Assembly: GCF_000150955.2 (NCBI RefSeq)
Contig: NC_011669.1
Location: 1,069,667-1,133,666, forward strand
Direction of reading: 5' to 3'
DNA: 64,000 nt
Source: Phaeodactylum tricornutum CCAP 1055/1
Lineage: Eukaryota > Bacillariophyta > Bacillariophyceae > Surirellales > Neidiaceae
Under the pieces are notes generated by a model. It was not told the DNA's origin, did no database searches, and saw only the letters and a program-made list of their open reading frames with translations. Positions within the stretch are counted from its first letter, which is position 1, and the number at the start of each line of letters is the position of its first letter. A program made the position numbers and the translations under genes. Below, piece by piece: positions 1 through 8,434 of this stretch.

Positions 1-1
1 A

Positions 2-688
2 TACATGCAAGGGATTCGTGCAATCTGTGACAAGTACGGGATTCTTATGCACTTGGACGAGGTCATGGTTGGTTTTGGACGTACCGGCAAATTGTTTGGT
101 TTTCAAAATTACGACGGCGTCTTGCCCGATATCATATCGTGCGCCAAGGGAATTTCCGGAGCGGCCATTCCCTTGTCCATGACGGCCTGTACGGAGGAGA
201 TTATGAATTTTTTCGAAGACAAGCCGCTCGGATGGGGGTCCACCTACCAGGCACACCCAGTTGCTCTAGCGGTGGCGTACGAAAATGTCAAGTACCTGCT
301 ACAGAACGATATTGTTGGACGTGTGCAAACCATAGCGCCCATGTTCGAGTCACACATGAAGAGACTGGCCGACAAACACCCCTGCATCAAGCAGTACCGT
401 GCGATTGGATTGTTTGGTTGCTTGGATGTACAGGATGTTTCCGGAAACAACCCAAAACTACAACACGAAGCCGCACACGACGCCTTTTTACTCTACAAAA
501 AGGCCTACCACGACAACGGACTGGTCGGTTTGCACCGGTATCCGCACATTCACTGCGCGCCACCGCTGATCATTGAAGAAGAGGAACTCTCGGATGGTTT
601 TGATCGGCTGGATCGATCCTTAGATGTTTTGGACGACGCGTTAGGCTATCACGTTTCGGATTCCGAAGATGCGGTTGCCTCGTCATGA
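2..688 (+). CDS. class III PLP-dependent aminotransferase, C-terminal part
   Basis: The gene enters from the left edge, so its 5' end is missing; the frame is open from base 2 to the TGA at 686-688 (about 228 residues seen). The protein carries the class III (omega) aminotransferase signature: DEVMVGFGRTG near residue 20 holds the Asp that contacts the pyridine nitrogen of PLP, and the Lys in SCAKGISGA (about residue 48) is the expected Schiff-base lysine. The later GWGSTYQAHPVALA stretch fits the cofactor-binding loop of the same family. Such enzymes move an amino group from taurine, beta-alanine, GABA or similar omega-amines to pyruvate or 2-oxoglutarate. The substrate cannot be told from this fragment, and any targeting peptide lies outside the window. 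Confidence 0.9.
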   Translation, partial: YMQGIRAICDKYGILMHLDEVMVGFGRTGKLFGFQNYDGVLPDIISCAKGISGAAIPLSMTACTEEIMNFFEDKPLGWGSTYQAHPVALAVAYENVKYLLQNDIVGRVQTIAPMFESHMKRLADKHPCIKQYRAIGLFGCLDVQDVSGNNPKLQHEAAHDAFLLYKKAYHDNGLVGLHRYPHIHCAPPLIIEEEELSDGFDRLDRSLDVLDDALGYHVSDSEDAVASS

Positions 689-1474
689 CGCGCTTGGTTG
701 AAACAATCCGACGACGACAAGAATCGTAGGCTCATCTTCCAATATACACAACCTCCTGTCTAAAGTACAAGCCCCTCCTCCTGTTTGTTTCCAGAAGTCT
801 TTTCAGTGTCTCTCAATGTTTGTGAAATTGAATAAGTTGCAACTTGCAAAAACTATTGACAGACTTTTGTCTATTTACGTAGTAGGAACACTATGTTATA
901 CCTTGATTTTTCCAGTATGCACGGATTGTGTAGCCTAGCTGTGTGCAGTTTGATTGCTATGAAGAGTAACTCTGTCAAGAACATGCCTATATTTGCGGTT
1001 ATTGTAGAAAGTATTTACTGTTGTGTTTGTATCTGTTGCAGAAATGTACTACCATCTTTTGTCAAGCTCTGTTCCTATTAATTCTTGCTTCACCGTCAGA
1101 GGGCGGTATTCCAAGCACCGTCCAAAAACCGAAGGGACTTCGCAATCCCAATTGGGAACTTTGCGGGAGCTCGAACTCGAAAACGATGTCACCCCAGAAT
1201 TTAAAAAAAGTTCTTTCGTCATGGTTCCTGTAGAGGAATTCCTCACAATGCGAGACAAGCTCCATTATTCCAAATTCCAGGATATGGGACCAAGCTACCC
1301 ACGGGTGTCGTTGGTGTCGTCCTCACGATTGTGGCACGGTCAATGTGGAATGACAGACGCCCGAGCCGCATCGAGAGAACGGATGAGGCTTCGCTCGGCT
1401 CAGGATTGTTCCGACAATAAAAATCCGATCAAAGTGCTCTCTTCGTTTTTTTGTAATTAACTCTGACTGTGACC
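689..1474. other. intergenic gap, aminotransferase to SET gene
   Basis: No convincing gene. A 145-codon open frame (1023-1460) starts only at GTG, has no recognisable domain and biased composition, and is treated as noise or 5' leader of the next gene. The last bases hold an ACTGT motif directly before the next ATG. Confidence 0.5.
1464..1474 (+). promoter_or_regulatory. ACTGT-type motif abutting a start codon
   Basis: TGACTGTGACC ends at the base before the ATG of the SET gene. It is one of about thirty copies of a motif with core ACTGT found between genes in this window. Its role (initiator, 5' leader element or factor site) is not known from the sequence. Confidence 0.45.
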
Positions 1475-2277
1475 ATGGCTGCCCATCCCGATACCAAAAT
1501 TGACTGCTCTAAAGTCTACGTCAAAAAGTCGTCTTTCTCCAACGAACAGACGGGTGACTTTGATGGAGCCTTCGCCTTTGTTCCGTTTCAAAAAGGTATG
1601 CTGACGACCCAGCCCTCGACTAGTCGACGCCCAAGGAAGAGATGATACGACGCAAATGTCGGACTCGAATGACAATGCAAATTGTTATTTTGCGATGGGT
1701 GCTGGTGACATGTGTGAACTGTTAGCGGATTGTTAGTTTTGCCAAATGCCGATGACAAGGAACGATGGATTGGATTATTGGGCTAACCTGGCACTACATC
1801 ACTTGGGTATCTCGTCACTTACCACGTTTCTTGTTTTTGTTCCTTCCGCAGGTGATCTTGTAGAAAAGGGTGTTATGCGTCGTCTTCCCGATGGCTTTGA
1901 CGGAAACACGGTGAGTCGGATCGGAAGAAGGTTCTCGGATAGTCTGATCCCGCGACGGGAATTTCTTTCCTATTCGGAATGACTGACCAGCATCTCGACT
2001 TGTTTGTTTACGTCAGTGCCCTTACATTTTCACTTGGAGTGAGGAGCGCCCCAACAAGATCTGGGGCATGGGTTCGGGATGCTCACCCTTTTTCAACACG
2101 GATCGCGAAGGCAAGGCTAACACGCACATGGTCCGCTACTACGACGAAGATCGCTTCGAAATCTTTGCAACCCGGGACATTGAAAAAGACGAAGAGCTTA
2201 CGCACACGTACGTGTCGCTCAAATGGCGAACGTGTTTCGCGGATATCAACGAGATTGTGCACAAGGACGATCCCTAA
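1475..2277 (+). CDS. small single-domain SET protein (three exons)
   Basis: Exons 1475-1595, 1852-1910 and 2017-2277 join through GT-AG introns in consistent phase to give about 146 residues. The product is little more than one SET domain, the AdoMet-dependent lysine methyltransferase fold. The N-terminal half reads AFVPFQKGDLVEKGV, and the C-terminal half reads FATRDIEKDEELTHTYVSLKW, matching the GEEL...Y end of SET domains with the conserved Tyr. The usual NHxxxPN pseudoknot motif is altered: the equivalent stretch is FFNTDREGKANTHM, where the His is replaced by Thr. No post-SET cysteines or extra domains are present. It could methylate histone or non-histone lysines, or be a weak or inactive relative. 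Exon boundaries are inferred from splice signals and frame continuity. Confidence 0.75.
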
Positions 2278-2612
2278 ATTTTAAAAAGCGTTGACTATAG
2301 GAAAGGTTTTCTTGGTGGCTGGCGTTGTAGAAAATTGGGTTGCACCCGTTGCAATAGCTTCTTTAGTAGTACACGAGACTCGCAAAGTTTGACTGTGAGT
2401 CACAGTCTCCGCTTGTGCCACTACTGTTCAACCAGCTCGTGACAAACAAGACGTCTTCAGATTCCAACCAAACATCTACAAAGAATTGTACGCAAGTATT
2501 CCGCAATAAAATCTATGAACTGACATAGTTGTAAACAACAAAGAAGCAGGTACATGTAGCTAGTAGTCTTGTAAATGTTTTTATAGGAAATGGAACCAAT
2601 CACCAATAGTTT
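2278..2612. other. intergenic gap between convergent genes
   Basis: 3' flank of the SET gene (+) and of FtsH (-). Apart from the paired motif at 2388-2407 nothing is recognised. Confidence 0.5.
2388..2407. promoter_or_regulatory. back-to-back ACTGT/ACAGT motif, near palindrome
   Basis: TTTGACTGTGAG runs straight into TCACAGTC, so two copies of the window-wide motif face each other and GACTGTGAGTCACAGTC is palindromic but for its centre. It lies between convergent 3' ends, unlike most copies, which lie upstream of starts. Confidence 0.45.
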
Positions 2613-4735
2613 TTACACGCGTGCTGGCATGCCCTGGAAGGGCAGCTGTTCGCGGTTCTTTTCCTCTCCGATGATCTTGTAATCAATAGTCTTGGCCTTG
2701 AATTGTACCAGCATCATTTCGAATTCTTCGGCAGACACGACTTCTTGGTCCATCAAAGTCTGCGCCAAGTGCTCCAGCAAATCCCGGTTTTCGCTCAGAA
2801 TTTGCTTGGCCACCAAGTATGAGTTGTTGACGAGGCGTTCGACTTCTTCTTCGACAGTTCCCATGATGCGGTTGCCCCACTGGGTTGAGCGACGCATCAT
2901 TTGCATTCCCATAAACGGACCGGCACCTTGGGGTTCCGAAAGCGCAACGCGGCCCACCTTGTCGCTCATTCCCCATTCCTTGACCATGCGCTTGGCAATG
3001 TTGGCTACCTGCTGGATATCGTTGGAGGCACCGGTGGTAACCATGTCTTCACCATAGATGATTTCTTCCGCCAGACGTCCACCGAGAGCAACGGCCAACT
3101 GCGACTCCAAATACTGTTTGCTGTACATGCCGGATTCGAGGCGAGATTCTTGAGGAGCGAAGAAAGTCAAACCACCAGCGCCATTGGAGCGGGGAATGAT
3201 GGTTATCTTCTGGACTTGATCGTAGTCGGGTACGAGGGCACCCACAATGGCGTGTCCGGCTTCGTGGTAAGCCACAAGTTCTTTCTGCTTGAGCTGGGGG
3301 TTGCCACCCTTCTTTTCCAAACCAACCATAATACGGTCGACGGCACCATCGATCTGTTCCCAGCCAATGGTGGACTTTTCCGCACGCGCAGCAGAAATTG
3401 CAGCTTCGTTCATGAGATTCTCTAACTGGGCACCGGAGAAACCAGGGGTACGGCGGGAGATGGCTTCGAGGTCGACATCGGGTTCGAGAGGCTTGCCACG
3501 AGAATGAACACCCAAAATACGGGTGCGGCCCTTGAAATCGGGAAGATCAACGGTGACCTTACGATCAAAACGGCCCGGGCGCAGCAGGGCGGAATCAAGA
3601 ATGTCGACGCGATTGGTTGCGGCAATGGTAATGACACCCGGGTTGCCATCGAAACCGTCCATTTCAACGAGGATCTGATTGACCGTCTGTTCGCGCTCGT
3701 CGTTACCTCCGGCAAAACCGGCACCACGTTGGCGACCGACGGCATCAATCTCGTCAATAAAGATAATGCAGGGGGCGTTCTTTTTGGCCTGACTGAAAAT
3801 GTCGCGGACGCGAGACGCTCCCACACCGACAAACATTTCGACAAACTCAGAACCCGAAATACTGATGAAGGGAACACCAGCTTCACCGGCCACAGCCTTG
3901 GCGAGAAGGGTCTTTCCGGTACCGGGAGGTCCGTCCAGGATGACACCGCGTGGGATCTTGCACCCATTCTTGGTGTAGGCTTCGGGTTGCTTGAGGAAAT
4001 CTACGACTTCGGCGAGTTCGAGCTTGGCGCCGTCGCAGCCGGCCACATCGTCAAAGGTAACCCCGGTATCGGGGACCATTTGTACTTGGGCTTTGCTCTT
4101 GCCGAACCCCATGGGGTTTCCGGGCCCGCCCATGCCGCCTCCCATACCGCCACCAGCGCGGCGGGAAAGGAAAAAGAGACCGGCAAAGAGCGCGGCGGGG
4201 AAAATGAGACTCTGGGCGAGTTCACCGAGACCACTGGCTTCTTGAGCGGGAAGAACGGTGACATCAACCTGCGCGGGATTGAAATTACCATAAAAGTTGG
4301 TGAGACGGTGGTGTATCGATATTGATGGGGTTCGCTGGAAAGCCGTCCGCACGAATAAACGTAACGTACCTTGTGTGTGGTGAGAGACGTGAGCAGATCC
4401 GGATCATTGGGGAGTGCTTCAATCTTGACACGAGCGCCGTCTACATCGACTCCCAACAACTGCGTACCGTCAGCACTGAAGGTGACCTTCTCCACACGAT
4501 CCGCGTTGACGAGTCTCAAAAAGTCTGAATAACGCACGTCGGTGGGCTGGCCGTAGGAATTCTGCTGAATGACGGGCAAATCGTTATTGCTCGCCGGCGG
4601 AGGAGCGTCTACGGCCATGTATCGAGCCGAGTTGTTCGTTCGGCGCGATGTCCGGGACGGCAAGGCGTTTGGTGTAAAGGCAAGCGTCTTGTCAGCCACG
4701 AGGAGGGCGAATACGGTACCAACAGCAAATTTCAT
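2613..4735 (-). CDS. ftsH: plastid thylakoid FtsH metalloprotease
   Basis: Two exons, 4735-4370 and 4268-2613 (minus strand), joined by a 101-base GT-AG intron in phase 0, give about 673 residues. The N-terminus [22 protein letters not shown] is a signal peptide ending in the AF-type motif that sends diatom proteins into the plastid. A lumenal stretch follows, then a membrane segment ([18 protein letters not shown], about 135-155), the AAA+ module with Walker A GPPGTGKT (about 235) and Walker [10 protein letters not shown], a second-region arginine stretch (LLRPGRFDR), and the zinc-protease motif HEAGH (about 455). FtsH forms hexamers in the thylakoid membrane that degrade photodamaged PSII D1 and misassembled proteins. 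Only one clear membrane segment remains after the presequence, as in type-B (FtsH2/8) subunits. The nuclear location and targeting motif separate it from plastid-encoded FtsH. Confidence 0.95.
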
Positions 4736-5837
4736 GATTCCAGTGTTTCGATGAGAGAGAGAAATATGAAGCTAAGGAGCTGCAAGAATTAATATCAAAT
4801 GGGTAAGAGAGTCAAAGACTTTAAGAGAGTGACTCGTCCACGAACGTTTTACAGTTTCACTTCGGAAGTGTCAGAGAATAGTGAACTGTCGTGCAACAAG
4901 TCAGAGAGACGAAGGTCTTTTTTCGGTTGTCGTCCTTTTTCGATAGTCTCGGGTTTGCCGGTGGGGAAATCGCAAATACCGACATATTTTCACGCTGAGT
5001 AAGTGCTGGATGCGTGTGTACGTGTCTCTTTCGTGGGGCTGTGTGTGAGCCAAAGATACGCACTATTCGACACAGCAATAGAAACGAAGCTCGAGGAACT
5101 TAATCTCTCCTGAGCGTCTGAACCTACTTTTCCTTTCGAACCATACCATTGCAAGAAAGGATAAAGGGAGTATGTAAATGGGATAAGGAGTGCATGTATG
5201 AGAACGCAAACCTGAACAACACGTCAGCACAGGAATCCGTCGGGCGTCCGGGTCGTGCGGGGGGGCGGGGGCACGGTAGCGGTCAGTGACAGTGACTCCT
5301 GTTCTGCACGCGTACGCAAGAAGTACAGAGGACGTCGTAGCCACGATCGTACGACTGGGTCAGAGTCGTCCACGCTCACATCCCAACCACACCCTAACTA
5401 ACCCCCCTTCAAGCAAACACAGTGACCCTAGCCCTACATATATGGCGCTAACTCCCGGGGCGACCTCCACTAGGTATCTTCCACACTTCTACTACACCAT
5501 TGAACGCAAATATCGATTGCTTGACCTGCGCTGACATTGCAGTGCATCAACTAGCCCAGAATTACTAGCATATTCAGAAGAGTGACCGTGTGGAACCCAA
5601 TCGTTTTATAAAGCTAAGAGTATAGTATTTGCCAGGGTTGGGATTGCTCTCGATTCGAGGGGGGGGGGGGGCTGACAGTTTCGACGTCTCTGAAAACATA
5701 CCGTACGGAACCAGAGCATAGGGATAACACTGCGTCTCCAAGCAACGAATACACGGGTGCGACGAGTTCCGTATGATTGCATCACGAACGCCGAGCCCCA
5801 CCAAGCCATAATACATCCTTTGGACTATGAGTGTTTC
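4736..5837. other. intergenic gap upstream of FtsH
   Basis: About 1.1 kb without a gene. It holds the 5' flank of FtsH, a CAGTGACAGTGACTC motif pair at 5284-5298, and an unbroken run of 13 G at 5659-5671 followed by CTGACAGTT. Short open frames here are unsupported. Confidence 0.5.
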
Positions 5838-7040
5838 CTAATTTTGCTTCTTGTCCCGCTTCTTATTTGCGCTTGTAGAGCTCGACCCGGTTCCGGAGGC
5901 TGACTTGCTCGGTGGCTTGGAGGGTTGGTTCATAAGGCGATTGACCACGTACTGCACTAGAAGTAGCACGAGCAACAATGGGACAAAGATACAGACCCTG
6001 TCAAAATTTGCGTTGCCCTGCGGAACGCCAAACTGTTCCAGCATGGCGACGTGCAGTCGAACAACCAGGCTGGGCAGATTTCCCCCACCGGCTGCTACCA
6101 ACGACAGTGCTGGAAGCACCAGACGGCGGGCGGTACTGACGGGAGTGGCATAAATGTACTTGCGTGCAAGGTAATAGGCATCACCGTGCTCGGTAGACGC
6201 CGGAAGGACTCCCGTCACGGCGTTGGTATCGATCCGATGATGATCGTCCGTAACGTGATGGACGACGGCCAGGCCTTGCTGGGGACGAATTTTCAGTGGT
6301 TTTTGAGCCGCTGCGTTGGTGGGTACGGACGGATAGACAATGGCGGCGTCGCCGCCATCATCGTTCAAAAAGACGGTGAGGACGGCTATTGGGGCGGTTC
6401 CGTCGGCTGCCAAAATATTGTCCACGTGGGGACGGACGTAGGCACCAGCTTCGTAACGATCCACGATCCAATCGGAGTAATGAGTAGACGGGAATCCGGT
6501 AACTTGTTCGATGCGTTCTTCCACGGCCTTGGCGGCCTGACTTTGCCACAATCCTTGCCACAATACGACGCGTGATACGTCTCCGACATAGTACGGACCG
6601 CCACTTTTGTCTCCGCGCAACGAAGATGCGGTAGTGTACTGGAGTGGACTGCGTGTACCACCAGCCGTACTCGCAATCGCCTCTAGTGGCTGCAAACGAG
6701 TGGACGCCCGCGTTTGGAGGGCTTTGCATTCCTCGCGAGTCAAAACATTGTGAATGAGATACACGGCGGGGGATTCGGCCTGGGCGTCTTCGAAGAAGGG
6801 TCGATCCCCGCCGGCGTACAAACGGACTCGATCGGGCATTCCGTGATTGACTACGCGTCGCCGCGAGGAAGCGTTGGGATCCACCGTGGCGGTGGTAAGT
6901 ACGTTGGCGGCGTTCATGGAGATCATGACGGTGGGAATGTCAATAAGTGCGGCGAGTGCGGCGTGGTGGTGGCTGTTGTTTCGAAGGCTGTTTTCGTCGT
7001 CGTCGTCACTGTGTTCCGATCCGCCGCGAGTCGATATATA
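5838..7040 (-). CDS. prolyl 4-hydroxylase-type 2OG-Fe(II) oxygenase, 3' part of a PA-P4H gene
   Basis: The frame is open from 7040 to the stop at 5838; an internal ATG at 6926 gives 362 residues. The catalytic core resembles prolyl 4-hydroxylase: YLIHNVLTREECKAL opens the domain, RPHVDN supplies the HxD iron ligands, and TEHGDAYYLARKYIYA carries the distal His and a basic residue for 2-oxoglutarate. A C-terminal membrane segment (CIFVPLLLVLLLVQYVV) precedes a Lys/Ser-rich tail. Before the ATG the same frame reads IDIPTVMISMNAANVL, the end of a PA (protease-associated) domain, after an acidic DDDDEN loop. The start of that PA domain lies in the next entry in another frame, so this is the 3' half of one gene. 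It probably hydroxylates prolines of secretory-pathway proteins. Confidence 0.85.
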   Translation of the reverse strand, partial: YISTRGGSEHSDDDDENSLRNNSHHHAALAALIDIPTVMISMNAANVLTTATVDPNASSRRRVVNHGMPDRVRLYAGGDRPFFEDAQAESPAVYLIHNVLTREECKALQTRASTRLQPLEAIASTAGGTRSPLQYTTASSLRGDKSGGPYYVGDVSRVVLWQGLWQSQAAKAVEERIEQVTGFPSTHYSDWIVDRYEAGAYVRPHVDNILAADGTAPIAVLTVFLNDDGGDAAIVYPSVPTNAAAQKPLKIRPQQGLAVVHHVTDDHHRIDTNAVTGVLPASTEHGDAYYLARKYIYATPVSTARRLVLPALSLVAAGGGNLPSLVVRLHVAMLEQFGVPQGNANFDRVCIFVPLLLVLLLVQYVVNRLMNQPSKPPSKSASGTGSSSTSANKKRDKKQN

Positions 7041-7585
7041 TCATCGGGACGGTCTTCGTCAACGTTGACGACCAACAAGGCGGCCGCGCCACTGTTTTGG
7101 GCGAGCATGGCCATTTGGGGTCCCGACAAGTCTCCCGTATTCGTCATGACGACGACGTTGCCTTGGACTTCGTCGGCATTATCCAGGACGATTTTCCTCC
7201 AATTAGCGACCTGTTCGTTCGTCTCAACGTCGCTCGCTTGTTCTTCGAGGGCATCCAAAGCTTCTTGTACCGTATTGGATACGCCGTGTACGGGCGAGGC
7301 CAATACGGGTTGGGCTTCGACTTCAAGTAGAGCCGCCTGTGAGGTTTGGGGACCAAACCAGGCGACGGATGCGTCGAGTGCGGAAATAATGGCCGAGTGT
7401 CCCCATTCCAGCACCGCCGCTTCGTCGACGTGTCGTCGCGGAAAGACGGCGTAATCCAAACGCATCCAATCGTCCGTCGTCGACGCGGCGCCGAAGGGTA
7501 GTAAACCCAGTAGTAGTAGCACCGCAGTCCACGCAAGAGCATCTCGTAACTGCGGAAGCAGACGTTCCCTTCTCGTGGACGACAT
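6923..7585 (-). CDS. signal peptide plus PA domain, 5' part of a PA-P4H gene
   Basis: ATG at 7585; 220 residues in this frame. MSSTRRERLLPQLRD is followed by a hydrophobic secretion signal (AWTAVLLLLGLLPFGAAS). The region NVVVMTNTGDLSGPQ through GAAALLVVNVDED is the first two-thirds of a PA domain, a lumenal protein-interaction or substrate-capping module. After DDIYRL the frame runs into low-complexity Thr residues and ends at TGA (6925-6923), overlapping the ATG of the hydroxylase frame by four bases. The missing PA strand is in that other frame, so one gene is split by an apparent single-base frame difference near 7015-7041. No GT-AG intron of sensible size and phase was found there. Either the sequence has lost a base, the allele is damaged, or an unusual decoding or splicing event occurs. 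Confidence 0.75.
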   Translation of the reverse strand: MSSTRRERLLPQLRDALAWTAVLLLLGLLPFGAASTTDDWMRLDYAVFPRRHVDEAAVLEWGHSAIISALDASVAWFGPQTSQAALLEVEAQPVLASPVHGVSNTVQEALDALEEQASDVETNEQVANWRKIVLDNADEVQGNVVVMTNTGDLSGPQMAMLAQNSGAAALLVVNVDEDRPDDIYRLAADRNTVTTTTKTAFETTATTTPHSPHLLTFPPS

Positions 7586-8434
7586 GGATGCTATTGTCGT
7601 TGTGTTGGGGAAAGGTTATAGGTTGGACTCGCGACGCGACAGAGTGAAAGGAATGGATTGACTGCTTGGTTTGTTCCCAGTATGACAAACAGCGGTAGCA
7701 CCTCGGAGACTTTGTAATGAATGACGGTAGGGCAACTTTCTACCTAGAGTGATAGGTGCAGCGGACGAAAGGTGCGTCTGGATAGGGTGGGTTGAATGGG
7801 TGAGTGACAGTGATATGACGATCCAAGGGATACAAAGTCAGAGGACGGTTTGACGAGGAACGGATCCATCCAGCCGGGTCCTGGAGCAGGTACGACGTTG
7901 GAGGGTGCGGAACGGGGTGGAGAGACATACCTTCCACGCGGCACTTACCCTACCCCTGCCTGTATCGGATCGAGTGTTGGTTCCGACGAAACAGCCCGTC
8001 GTCGGACCACACCGAGAGGGGCAGGCGGGCGGGACTGACTGTGAGTCCACGCACGCACGACACTGGAACGTGTGTCACTGTCCATACCCGCCGATTCTCG
8101 GATACTAGTGTACGTGCATGTCCGTTGTTCGCTTCGCTGCGACATGCTCGTGCGCCTTTTCACCGCAGGCTCACGGCGGGGGTCAGTCATCCCGGGTAGA
8201 ATCGTTCATCCGTACTTCGCTCTCTACCATAGTAGTAGAACATAGTTTCACACCCTAACGGTCACTACTACCTCTCTCGTACGGTGGTTGAAGCTGTGAA
8301 TCATACACAGTGTGCTGGTAGAGTCGTGCCTTTCCGAGACCGTCTCGCCCCAGAAGTTAGGTTACATTCACAATCATTCAATCATTCGTAGGCATTATTG
8401 ACTGTGAGTCATTCATTCATACACTGACTGCATC
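7586..8434. other. divergent promoter region, PA-P4H (-) and ArfGAP (+)
   Basis: About 850 bases between divergent genes. Motif copies lie at 7802-7814 (GAGTGACAGTGAT), 8037-8047 (GACTGTGAGTC) and 8397-8411. Small open frames overlap on both strands and none is convincing. Confidence 0.5.
8397..8411 (+). promoter_or_regulatory. ACTGT-type motif 24 bases before the ArfGAP start
   Basis: ATTGACTGTGAGTCA lies just upstream of the ATG at 8435. The identical core GACTGTGAGTC occurs at 8037-8047 in the same gap. Confidence 0.45.

Noticed and set aside
1023-1460. 145-codon frame before the SET gene
   Set aside because: No ATG at the start, no domain, and it ends inside the likely 5' leader.
3504-4325. 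273-codon open frame on the plus strand within FtsH
   Set aside because: It lies antisense to the AAA domain, has no family resemblance, and is explained by codon bias of the real gene.
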